From: Pholiota molesta
Taxonomy: Eukaryota; Basidiomycota; Agaricomycetes; Agaricales; Strophariaceae
NCBI GenBank assembly: GCA_014925825.1
Contig: JACGCK010000041.1
Location: 248,001-312,000, forward strand
Direction of reading: 5' to 3'
Length of the DNA: 64,000 nt
This document shows, piece by piece, positions 1 to 10,245 of the stretch. The translations under genes and the position numbers were made by a program. Numbering within the stretch: the stretch's first letter is position 1; each line of letters opens with the position of its first letter. The notes under the pieces were generated by a model, which was given only the letters and a program-made list of their open reading frames with translations, was not told where the DNA came from and ran no database searches.

Positions 1-95
1 GACCTCCCGGCACGCACGTATTTTCCGCCTTTGCCGTCGTGGCGCGCGAGATGGGCAGCGCCTTGGCGCACTTCAGTGCCATGGAGGACACCTAA
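1..95 (+). CDS. C-terminal end of an unidentified protein (partial)
   Basis: Frame 3 is open from the left edge to a TAA at 93-95 and encodes about 30 residues ending in FSAMEDT. The segment is mildly hydrophobic and alanine-rich (FSAFAVVAREMGSALAHF), as expected for the last helix of a globular or membrane protein. The family is not recognised and the rest of the gene lies outside the window. It could also be chance open frame; the only support is its protein-like composition. Confidence 0.3.
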   Translation, partial: PPGTHVFSAFAVVAREMGSALAHFSAMEDT

Positions 96-1727
96 GGACG
101 ATCCATGATCAGTAAAAACGATAAAGAAGCCGGCGGACAAGAAAAACACATACCATGCGACGGAACGTGGTACTCGTCGTGGCGCCCTGGCATATTGCCG
201 TGCTGCAGGGTTCTGTGATGAACCGCCGCCGCAGCGCCGTACGTAGCACGCCCATCCGCGGTGTGCTGCTGCATGCGGGCGTGGGCGTCTGCGTGCCCCC
301 GGACCGCCTTCGGGTTCGTCAAGTGCTCGCCCGGGGCGAAGTCGTGTCCGGGTGTCTTCGGCTGCTGGGGCAGGCGATGGCCTTTGTCGCGGCTTTCCTT
401 GCGGTAGCCGCCAGTGATGTGCTGTGTACCCGCCTCCGTCGTTACTGAGGTGTATTTCGGTTTGCGCGGCTTTCCGTAGCGGTAGTCGCTGTATCGCCAA
501 TTAGTATATGCAAAGCAGAACTAGGGCATGATCAACGTACTCGGGTAGGCTAGCTGCTTGGTGTTGCAGTTCCGTCTTCCGTTCAGCATTGTAAGCCTGT
601 TGATGAGCAACGTGGGCTTGCACGCTTGCTTTGCGCGCTTCAGAAGCTAGATCGTGCGCGGTCCTTTCCCTGACACGAGGGAAAAGGGCTCCATCGATAT
701 CGCGTGACAGGAGGGCATCAGACGGGTAATCGCGCTCGAAAAGAGAGCCTTCAGCGACATCGCGGGAGACCAGTGAGCTGCTTCCGAAGACAGGTCAAGC
801 GACCTGGCCTCAATGGAGAGAGAGTCGAAGGACTGGACGGGTGCCGCAAGGGTTGGAGTACAGCGCACAGGAAGGCGGGAAGAACAGCGAGGAAGAGACG
901 AGAATGCATTTTTTTGTTGGGAAAGGCGTAAGTGACTAACCAAGCACAGCTCGGTTGGTAGTGGTAGTGGGGAGAAGACCAGCTTGAGGAAAACCTAACG
1001 CCTGGTCAGGCTTTTATACTGCCAGCTTGGCTCCTGATGCCAACTCAGCGTAGAGAGGATGAATCAGATGTACGGACTGTTCGGGCTAGGCTACTCCATG
1101 CGTAGGGTAGGTTACCAGTCCAAGTTATTAGGAAGACACTTATCATACATTGTCATCACTCCTCCACCGAGGCTCCACGTTACATGCCAGCCGAAATCTG
1201 ATGTGTGCGCGACCCATAGTGCTCGAGAGATTGGCTGATTTCGTACGTTTTAAAGAAAGATGCGTCTGCAAAGATTTGTTGCAAGCTTTGGGAAATGTTT
1301 TCAATGAGACCTGCAAATCATTGATCATCGATAATTGCCAGTGAATGCCGTAAACTGAGGCCTGAGGCTTTGAAGCTTGACGCACCAGACGATGAGAGAG
1401 AAAAACTAAATGTAGGTTACGATACCTAGTTGCGTAGTCTCGTTCTCGTCCATTTAGGGTAATGATCGAGTAATGATACCACGAGGATCCGCGCAAGATC
1501 CGCTTCTGCGGAGCGATTCTCGCTGCGGCAGCAAAAGATTGGCGGTGGGCTTCGGGCCTGGGGCCGGGTTTTGACAAAGCTTATCGCCCAAGCTCTCCGC
1601 TGCTATGAGGATCGTCAATCTCGAGGAACTTACGACGACGCGTTCATGAAGTGGCGCTTGATTTGACTGAAACAATGCGATAATGTTACATGCTCTTTCT
1701 CATCTTCCCTTCTCGGTGGCCGAAACC
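96..1727. other. Intergenic region, no supported gene
   Basis: Only short overlapping frames on both strands, none with a recognisable domain or a coherent exon chain. One minus-strand frame at 1143-1577 reaches 144 codons but has basic, low-information composition and no family resemblance. Confidence 0.5.
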
Positions 1728-2876
1728 CTACGAACTATCAGCGAACCTCTTGAACCACCCCACGATACTCCGGGCTGATTCTTCCTTTGCCCAACCTATA
1801 ACGACGAGGTCAGTCAGGCTACTCTCAACATCCAGATATCGCCTTCCACGTACGTGCGTTCTCCACGTCGGATCCCCACGCGTCCGAACCCATGGCTCAC
1901 CCGGAGAAGAGCTGGACGTGTACGTCGCCTTGATCTCAGCTAGTATTTCCTCCGCGCGATGGCGCTGCGCGGCGGGGAAGAGTTATCCGTCTCTAAAATA
2001 GAGTTCATGTTAGCTGAATGGAATAGTGCGGATAAGAATGGGATACGGACCGGCGCAAGAAAGAACAGAGGCTCTATGTGTGGAGATGTTAATCAGAATT
2101 GATACGAGCACTGGCATAGAGACTTACGCTTGACTTGTTTGAACTGATCTTCGGTCAGACCACCGGGGTGCGCAAAAGCGGCTGTAGCAAAACTGTCAGC
2201 GTCTTCTCTCGTCCATGATGACAGAAACTACATGCAAGACCTTGTCGGTGGCTGCGATGTCGAGAGCAAAAGGACCCCCGAAGCAATAACCTACAGGTAA
2301 AAAAGCATCAGTCGAAGACCAATCATGTCAAAATATACGCTCAAAGACGGACCGACTGCAGCGTACTTTGCGTCTGGCCTAGTATATGCAGAAGTCAACT
2401 CTAAAGCAACCCATGAACTCGTTAAGCCACACACCATATTTTTCCCGGACCGCGTCAATCCACTTCGGCGTCGCATCTTGAGCAACGCCAAAGGCCTTCC
2501 TGACCCACACACCCCTATCAAAACTGGGGTCATCGGAGTGGTTCTGGACGGGGTCTCCAAAAAGTAATCAAGTCCCAAGACGTAGAATCCTATGCCAACC
2601 CACAAAGATCAGCCAGCCCAGCAAGCTAACGCGAAATACACACCATGTGATGCATAATAATCTTGCAGCAGCTTCGCGTTGATGTACAGAGGGCTGAAAT
2701 ATCCGCGAAGTAGAGGATAACCTTCTTGGGACCCGTGTGCCAGCAGGGGGGTCGGAGATGTAGGTCTCGACACCCGCGATCGTCTCACCCTCCCAACGGC
2801 TTCGCCGGTGTGCTTCACCCCCTGCGCACAGTGGTCGGTGATTCCTGCGACGATGGGGACGAAGTGGTAGTTGACA
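1728..2876 (-). pseudogene. Dienelactone hydrolase family gene, frameshifted
   Basis: Reading the minus strand across three frames recovers an alpha/beta-hydrolase of the dienelactone hydrolase family. It starts at an ATG at 2876. The pieces in order are GVKHTGEAVGR near 2810, the segment LLQDYYASHG near 2660, FYVLGLDYF then GDPVQNHSDD near 2540-2590, and TPKWIDAVREKYG near 2440. The nucleophile elbow VGYCFGGPFALD near 2260-2300 contains the catalytic cysteine. AFAHPGGLTEDQFKQVK near 2140-2180 is followed by an intron. The 3' end has HGFG (likely catalytic His) near 1890 and WFKRFADSS ending at a TAG at 1728-1730. Family members are cytosolic hydrolases of lactones or related esters. At least five single-base shifts break the frame, one in a T run near 2560. 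Intactness of the active-site motifs suggests either very recent decay or sequence error. Confidence 0.8.
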
Positions 2877-3078
2877 TCCTCGATGCGCTTGGGATTCGAT
2901 GATTTGGCGGTAAAGATGCGGAAGGGGGAAGATAAGGAATGGATTCCGATATTGGCGCTTTTATATGGATGAATCTATCGTGAGAATGGAATTCAGCGGC
3001 TCGTAGAGGGAAAGCATGGCGAGCTATGGCGAGGTGAGTCGACGGGGGTGCGCAAGGTATTCAATTAGAAGTCTTCAT

Positions 3079-3538
3079 TCATTCTTGAAACGAACGGCAA
3101 GTGGATATTCTGACGTGAAGAGACGGTTCGTTTCCCGCGCGGATGACTTCCGGATTTGTTAGTAAACAACATGACCTTTGGCCGCAGAGTGACGCAAACG
3201 CGGCAGTCCTACGCAAGTCCTGCGGCAAGCAACAGGGATGTTGTGCGAACGACCTTTCCAACACGAGCATTGCGGATACCATATTCCGAGGCTACGTTGG
3301 CAGGCAAGAAGTTCGTGAATATCCTATCTCAACGGGAAGTTTCGATGTCAAGGCTTTGTGTGCGGTAAGTCAATATCCGGATTGCGTTCATACTAGCGAG
3401 ACTTTCTGCATTGGATATCTCTTGGTCGATAGTGGCGAGTTCTTCGCAAAATATATGGTTGACCTGTCGCCAGATGCGGACAGTGAAGGACCGTGTTCTG
3501 TCATTTCTCTGGGTCGTCGGACAAACTGCAATGGGCAA
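3079..3538 (-). pseudogene. Decayed F-box gene 5' fragment
   Basis: The minus strand keeps pieces of the N-terminus seen in the F-box genes at 25.7, 56.9, 59.1 and 62.5 kb. There is a cysteine-proline start, then ELATIDQEISNAESLA near 3420-3460. LTSKLPVEI (start of the F-box) is near 3340 and IFTNFLPANVA near 3310, followed by a TTSLLLAAG segment matching the TTPFLLGAV position of the intact genes. Stops and shifts separate the pieces and the leucine-rich part is missing. It is therefore an old, truncated member of the same F-box family, on the opposite strand to the 57-64 kb array. Confidence 0.65.
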
Positions 3539-3544
3539 ATTCTA

Positions 3545-4166
3545 TTAGGAGCGAAATTTGATAGTAAAATGGCGCTACCTGATTCAGCGACAGCTATAAT
3601 CCAATCTTAATATTCGAGGAAATCTGAAGCTAGAGGTGAGGGCGCTGAGCGCTGGACATGGATTGGTAGTTAAACGCGGTGGTGGCGTTGAGGAAAGCTG
3701 CTGGCGCGGCGGTGTTCCGGGGCTTTGGAAAATAACATGACCAAAGGCCTGGTCGTCGTGATCAACGTTGAGCTCAGTTGAGCTCGTTTCCCTTTGTCCT
3801 CGACATTCATCGTTTATCCTATCCGTCTACGGTAACCTCAAACAATCCAGGATCGCTTGCTATCGACGTTCTTTGCTTTGATCTTTGATTCTGGTGCACA
3901 CTATTGCTTAAACGTAGACTGAATCCTTTATGCACTTCCCGAATTTCGAAACGACAATCGAGTCTTCAATCAGCCGACCATCGCGATCAGCTTATCCTGC
4001 TACATGCTGCAGACACTAAATCGCCTCACGTCAGCCTCGGATGGTCACATTCAAACCTCCCAGGCTCGCGGCTCATCATGGCCCCTTTTATATGGGTTGA
4101 CCCACATGAAGACAACCTTTTACCGTCTCGTCAACCTGGCCGCGTCTGAATCAACTCTCTTGTGCC
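3545..4166. other. Intergenic, upstream of the BTB gene
   Basis: No coding exon recognised. Short open frames at 3904-4149 and 4004-4306 run into the BTB start in other frames and look like chance. Contains the presumed promoter and 5' leader of the gene starting at 4167. Confidence 0.45.
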
Positions 4167-5322
4167 ATGGGAAAGGGCAAGCTTCCCCTAGAGCCATTTG
4201 GCAAGCTGATTCGGTCGGACTTCTGGTTTCACGATGGGAATATCGTCATCATCGCTGGTTCTGCTGCGTTCAAGGTTCATCGTGGGCAGCTGGAACGACG
4301 TTCTGAGGTCTTTAGCGACCTGTTTTCTATTCCCCAACCGAAAGAGCAAGAGCTCATTGATGGCTGCCCCTATGTCGAGTTGCAGGATTGCCCCTCTGAC
4401 GTGTTTTATTTCCTTAGCGCTCTCTATGATGGCCTGTGCGTAAACCGATTGACGCTCTATCCGTTATTCGAGACTAAACCACGATTCGTTCGCTTAGCTA
4501 CTTCAAAAAGGCTCGCGCCTCTGATTTTCCTATCATTGCTGCCGTCTGCGCCTTTCGTCTAAATACCTAGTCGAGCACCTTCGACAACGGTGCATCGCTC
4601 ACCTCGACGCTGACTGGCCATCTACTCTCACTGGATGGGATATGAGAGAACAACGATCTACTGACGACAACGGCCGCTACGTCCCCCGCGACCACTGCGC
4701 ACACCCCATCTTGGTCATCGAACTGGCTCTGGACATGGACCTCCCCTCCATCCTCCCCGCCGCCTGTACGATCTGTCCCGCTATGGCCCGAGCAAAATCA
4801 TGACGGGCACGATCTCGCCTCAGACCGCCTACGAACGCCTGCTGCACCAACTGCACAACACGCCTTTACTCGAGCGGCCAGTGCGTCTCTCGCGCGACCT
4901 CCTCTGCCGTACGCTGCGCGGCCGCGAGGCAACCCAGCGCTACATGGCCGGTTCATCGCGCGGGAACTGCACTGCCGCGCGCCCGCGGAGGAGTGCCTCC
5001 ACCGCCTGGACAAGGACAGCCCGAGCCGGCCGTGCCACGAGTCGTTCTACTTCATCATGCTGAACATCCTGCGCTCCGTGGGCGGGATCGCGTGCGGGCG
5101 GGACGCGGACCCGCTGTACACGCTGACGCAGGCGAGCGAGATGCTGACGCGCACGGACTTCTCGGACGGGCAGCGGCAGTGTGGGCTGAAGCTGTGCCAG
5201 GCGTGCAAGGCGGATTTTGCGGAGCGGCGGCGAAGGCGCGGGAGGAGGTGTGGTCGTTGCTGCCCCAGTGGTTTGGGTTTGTCGAAGGCGACAACCCGGC
5301 GTCGCTTTTGGACTTGGATTGA
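4167..5322 (+). CDS. BTB/POZ domain protein, frame broken by single-base deletions
   Basis: The first exon (from ATG 4167 to about 4436) encodes the BTB core: SDFWFHDGNIVIIAGSAAFK, then VHRGQLERRSEVFSDLF and YVELQDCPSDVFYFLSALY. A GT-AG intron (about 4437-4497) leads to YFKKARASDFPIIAAV. From there the protein continues only if the frame is moved by one base near 4545, 4763, 4948 and 5226. Each time the stretch reads on cleanly: LRLSSKYLVEHLRQRC, LYDLSRYGPSKI, then CGLKLCQACKADFAER and EEVWSLLPQWFGFVEG, ending with TGA at 5320-5322. The Cys-x2-Cys plus W..LP..F tail is typical of fungal BTB proteins. BTB domains often bridge substrates to cullin-3, but no partner can be named here. All four breaks lie in C or G runs, so sequence error is as likely as pseudogenisation. 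Confidence 0.8.
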
Positions 5323-5629
5323 TGTTTTTTCTTCTTTTTTTTTCGCTTTCGCTGTGCTATATCTCCTATCCATTGATAGTTTCGCTCGTTTGATTTAATA
5401 CTACACTACGCTCCCTTGCTATATTACTTCCCTTAGTCTACTCATCTTGACGATGTATGTATCTTGTTTAACAATCCACACATTCATTTATCATATCGAT
5501 TAATTCATAATTCCAGTACGTTATTTCCATGGAGAAATGCATTAAAGATAGTAGGGTAAGAGTAACGACAGTGAATGCCAAAGTAAAGACAATAATTAGA
5601 AGAAACAGGATCGTGATAACCTCAAGTGC
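5323..5629. other. Convergent intergenic spacer
   Basis: AT-rich spacer between the 3' end of the BTB gene and the 3' end of the DUF6533 gene; contains T-rich runs near 5326-5345 and no coding frame. Confidence 0.5.
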
Positions 5630-7595
5630 CTAGGCTGGATCATCCGACCCCAAATCCTTCGAACTCGAACTGTGCATCCTGGACAGCTGTGGAGAATCCG
5701 TCTCTGAATCATCCCCTGGAGGCGCACTGAACATGACCCGTAGTTCCATGTCGTTACCCGCGTTGTCCGCCTCGTCCTCCTGGTTGCTCTGCGCTTGGTG
5801 CAGGTTCGTTAGCAGCTGTGATCCGGTGAGGATTGACCCTATCGTCGAGAGCGCGAGTGAGGTCTGAACCGGTACGATCTCCTATGATACATGGATGAGG
5901 CGTGAGTTCATAGTCGAAACGAAGCTATCATTAAGCTTACTCACCCCGAAGAGCTGGTTTCCAAACAAGTTGACCATGCAGATGGTCAAGAGGCTACAGA
6001 AATTGTCCAGCCGGAAAGGTTAGATTTGAAGAATGAAATATTAACTGGAGATCACATACACCACCAATGATATCAGACTGTCCCGAAGGATGATAGGAAC
6101 ATAGTCAACTCGGGAGCCACCGAAAAATCGCTCCGTGCCTGATGCCCGCAGGATTTCATCGAGCTCGCGATGTGCCATGGTCGCTCTCACTGCGAGAGTC
6201 AGCATAACCAACTCTAAGCAGAGGACGGGTACCCAGACGGCATATAACCAGTTTGGAAAAGCGTTGGATGAGCAAATGCCAACAACCTTCTTCCCTGTAA
6301 GCGAGAAAATGTGGAAGGAGTTAAAGGAGCACGCTTTAAATTCAAACCTCATGAGCAATGCTGACCGTTGTCTTCCCGTCTGACCGCCCATACGCCCGCG
6401 ATGGCCTGCATGGCGAGAAGCACCCCAACTTCCAGCATAAGCCCGTATGTTAGCACCATCTTGGCCATACGATTGAATGGCCCCAATGACCGGTATATCC
6501 TCAGCGCTATCAAGGCTTTAGACGCGATATCAGTGCGCCACATTATTTCCAAATGAAGGTACCGCTTACCTTGAGTTGCACACAGTACGACAGTGCCTAA
6601 AAAGCCGTTGATGATTTCAAATCCCCTGCCTATGATCAAAATTTTAGTATCAGAGGGAGTAGGTCCGACAAGAGGTCTGAACGTACAGCTGAAAAGGACA
6701 GATAGCATAGCATCGGTGTGATTTAATTCGGGTAATGACCAAATCAAAAGTGTTTTATCATACCTCTGTTAAGACGGTGAAACGGTAAGCATGAAAACAA
6801 ATAATCTCAGAGACATGCAAGGACTGACCTCGAGAGTTGTTTCCGAAGACTGCCGAGTGATAACTATACATCAGTGGCTCTCAGAAACCCGTGAAGCATC
6901 ATGCAACTTAGTGATACGCACCCACTGCCATGTATCTTGATATGACGTTAATCTCTCTAATGAGTTAATAAGCACGAGGAGGACATACATTTGAAGGGAG
7001 ATGCCAACGTAACGACCCTAAAACCGCTCCATCGTCAGCCTAGATCTCATAACTCGACACTCAACGAGTGAATAAAACCACTCACTATGAGGTACATAAC
7101 CCGGATGAGGAACATTTCTAACGACCACTCCGTTCGCAGCTTATGCTGGAGCCTCGTAATTAGTCCGCTGGTATGTTAAATCTAGATGCTGCTTACTATT
7201 GCCCGTTGAATCTCGCGCCAGTGAAAAGCCTAAATCGTGTCCGTGAGTGGCTGTAAAATTTGTCACTAACAATGGCGGAATGGAATATTCACCGGTCCTA
7301 CGATCTCCACCTAAGCGTCGCGAATTAAAATGTGGTCTGGATGGGTAACAGATATAATCGTACCTCGTCGTTGAACTTGAGGACTTTAGGTGTTCGATAT
7401 GAGCGACCGAGAGGATAATCACCACAGAAAATGACCTACAAAAATCATACAAAACACAGGTGGCAAATGCCACTAAACAAAAGCTACAAGTGAGCGTTTG
7501 CAACTATAACCCAGTATACAAAATTACGCACCAGAGATGAACTCCACTATCCTTAGGCTGCCGATTTTCAAGACATTTCCTTCAGAGAGTTCCAT
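5630..7595 (-). CDS. DUF6533-type multi-pass membrane protein
   Basis: A many-intron minus-strand gene. A plausible start is ATG 7595 (MELSEGNVLKIGS). The next exons give FCLVAFATCVLYDF and LKFNDEV, matching the DUF6533 signature (Y-D-x-L-x-F-x-D-E-V). KLRTEWSLEMFLIRVMYLI follows. Later exons encode FEIINGFLGTVVLCATQ, ALIALRIYRSLGPFNRMAKM, and the helices MLEVGVLLAMQAIAGVWAV and LYAVWVPVLCLELVMLTLAV. A last helix-rich part ends with CMVNLFGNQLFG. The cytoplasmic tail is acidic and serine-rich (QSNQEDEADN... LGSDDPA) and ends at TAG 5630-5632. Most introns are 45-65 bp with clear GT-AG ends, but several exon edges between 6700 and 7550 are uncertain. DUF6533 proteins are abundant in mushrooms, have about seven membrane helices and no established function; a receptor-like role is speculation. 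Confidence 0.75.
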
Positions 7596-8568
7596 CTTGG
7601 GTGTACCACGCAATGCGGGTGAGGGAAAATTTGCTCCGTCGAGGGCAAAGGATGTTAAAATTTGAGAGCAGTACGACGAATTTATATGCAGCATAGGTGG
7701 CCAATAGACTCCCACTATTCTCTGCGCTTTAGCGGCAATGAATAACGAGGCCTACGGCGACCCTGCGAATTGTCATGCGCAAGACCTTATTTGGCCTGAC
7801 TTAAATCATTCCCATTCAAGGCTCGTCCCTTTTCCCATTGCTCCTCGTTTCAGTGCCCTACACAATGAGAACCAGGAGGGGGGGATATGACTGTAAATTA
7901 GTCGAAGCCACTGTTTTTTTGCATGGGTACATACTTTTCACCCATCTCTCTGCTTTAGAATCACATTTAGGCGCCCGTCGTCTATATAAAGGTGCAGACG
8001 TCCATCCTTCTTCCACACTAACTTAAATTCAGAGGAGAAACGCTTCCGAATCGTAAACCACTATGTTACGAGGAAGTCATACTCCGACATATTTTATATA
8101 TGTAGAAATATGCTGTCGAGGTTATGTAAGTTGCATATCATAGGGTTAGTCATTTATTTTTCGCCCGGAAAACCGGGGCACCTTTGTTTAGCATTACGTG
8201 GCTCGGTGTTGGCCTTAAGACATAGCGGTCACCTTCGAACGAATCTTAAGCGTCGGTGAGCCTTGGTATTGACTTCGTTACGTCAATATTTTGAAAAGAA
8301 TTTTAGGATTTCTCCCCCGAATCTATAACGCTGCCTGGGCTCCGTCCTTCCTGAGAACGATTCCTATTTTTAAATATAGTCCTAAAGTGGCTTCATTTGT
8401 CCCTTATTCTGGCCACTACCCAATGGTATTCCATTCGAATACTTAGGGCCGTTGCGGTTTTTATTGCCCAACAATTGTCAAAAATATTTAGGCACTAACC
8501 CAAAACATACGACAGAAGCTTAATCTGAGATCATGAGTTGGTGTAAATTGAAAATTCGAACCGAAAAT
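7596..8568. other. Intergenic, no gene seen
   Basis: AT-rich, frames short and closed on both strands. A 62-codon frame at 7838-8026 has no recognisable features. Confidence 0.45.
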
Positions 8569-9134
8569 TTAATTCTCACACGCGATTTCTACAATCTTCG
8601 AAAACGTCCATGATGGATGAAACGATCTTTCGAGGATTTCTCCGAAGGCTGGATATCTTTCTGGGTGTTCTCTAATTAAGCACAGGTTGTAAAGCCACTC
8701 GAAGAGGGGATCGATTGGGTTGAAGCCTGTTGTAGCAAGGTTCAATGCCAAATTTTTTAATGATGGAATTTCTACCAAAACGAATGCAAGTTATGTTCTA
8801 GTTTGGGTTTCTCCGTCCAATTCCTCGACGATTAGCCTAGCCTCTAGTTCAGGGATTTTGAGTGAATAATAAGAGCGCCGGAGAAGATTTTGTATGACCG
8901 TATTTTGTAAAATGATGGCAAATGTTGTAATGCTGAGAATTTCATCAAAGAGAGAACAATGTCCCCCGGTGGAGAAAGGATGGCTGTGTCGATAAAATGC
9001 ATGCCGAATTGTACGGCCGTCTCCAAAGATCTGCATGCACGATGTGTCGGAAAGGATGCATTTGAGAAGAAAAAAAAACTCTGGAAAAAATACAAGCATA
9101 TATTGACCACGCCAATATTCAAAAAAATTGACAA
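8569..9134 (-). pseudogene. Decayed leucine-rich end of an F-box gene
   Basis: Two adjoining minus-strand frames carry the leucine-rich repeat pattern seen near the C-terminus of the local F-box genes. VIQNLLRRSYYSLK near 8870 corresponds to the ADLLRRSHCSLK position of the gene at 25.7 kb. VEIPSLKNLALNLA near 8750-8780 corresponds to the AQIPSLETLEL position. The spacing of the two motifs fits the intact genes. No F-box or start is found upstream and the frame shifts between the two pieces. A short tail ends at a stop near 8569. I infer an old F-box relic; similarity is at motif level only. Confidence 0.5.
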
Positions 9135-10245
9135 CTCAAAGACGCCCTGAGTGTAAGTTTTGCAGTTTAACGTCGCTACTTATAGCCGTAGTCAAGCCTC
9201 GAAGTTTAGAAGTTTCCCAGTTAGCAGCGACGTGGACTAGTAAGGGTCTTCACGCCAAGCCTCGCTCTACCATATTTCGGAGCAGGAACGATGCGAGCTT
9301 GCGAGCTTGTTCGCGCATCCATTTTCTTCCTGAATTGCCTTTTCAAGGGATTGATGGCAGCTAAATTTGCTGGATCTTCCTATTCTTTCCGACCTGAGTG
9401 ACGAACATGCGGAGGCCCCAGCTTCAACTTACCTGAAATTGGCCTAGGACGAGCCACAACTCAGGTGCTTCAGGAACAAGGCACGATACTTCCCGATGTC
9501 TGTAGGACGAATCCACACAACCATCCGTAAAACTCGTGCTCTATTCCTGTTGACTCATTCGCAGATATTATAGATTAGCAATGTTGAACGGCATAGACAT
9601 AGTTATGCCTTACGCTCCTTTCAATTGGGCATCAACGAATTCTATCGATAGCCGAAGAAATGGGTGATGTGTCCCGCATTGAGAGATGGCAGATCCGCCG
9701 TAAAAGAGAAAATCATTCACAACGGTGATGCCTCGAAGCCGAAGAAGACGGGGAACCGTGGAGAGCAGCCGTTGAGAAAAGGCAACAAGATTTGAAAGAA
9801 GAACAAGTGAGCCGACAAAGACCAGCGGACGACCTGATCCCACGAATTAAAGGACACATAATGCGAGGGAATTCCAACACACCTGGGCTATGTGATGTAT
9901 TATAATCAAGATAGCATTGATGGCATGGGCACCTATCATGGTGGCCACAATGACCAAGTCAATCTTCGACGCGAAAGGTGAGGAAGTAAATCGATCGACA
10001 CAATACTTAGAAAAGTGATCATGACCGGGTTTTATACTTGGCCCGCTATTTGAGAATTGCATCAAATCGATGCATCTCCAGTAGCACATTCAAATCTGGG
10101 CGGAACGTGTCAACCGAATTTCTACAGTTGAAACGCCATCCTCGGATACAAGATCTAGAAACCCAGTTAATTGAGAATTATAAGTACATAAGCGCATTCA
10201 AATACAAAGGACAGCTCAGATTGATAGCCCAGATGTAAATACCAT
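9135..10245. other. Intergenic; possible membrane-protein relic on minus strand
   Basis: Minus-strand frames at 9847-10089 and 9610-9843 contain hydrophobic stretches (IDLVIVATMIGAHAINAILI and PLVFVGSLVLLSNLVAF) that could be helices of a decayed DUF6533-like or other membrane protein. No start, no complete exon chain and no diagnostic motif, so no gene is called. Confidence 0.3.

Noticed and set aside
1143..1577. 144-codon minus-strand gene
   Set aside because: No motif, no splice context, composition like random sequence.
9610..10089. Intact membrane protein gene
   Set aside because: Two hydrophobic frames only, no start, no consistent splice sites, no diagnostic motif.
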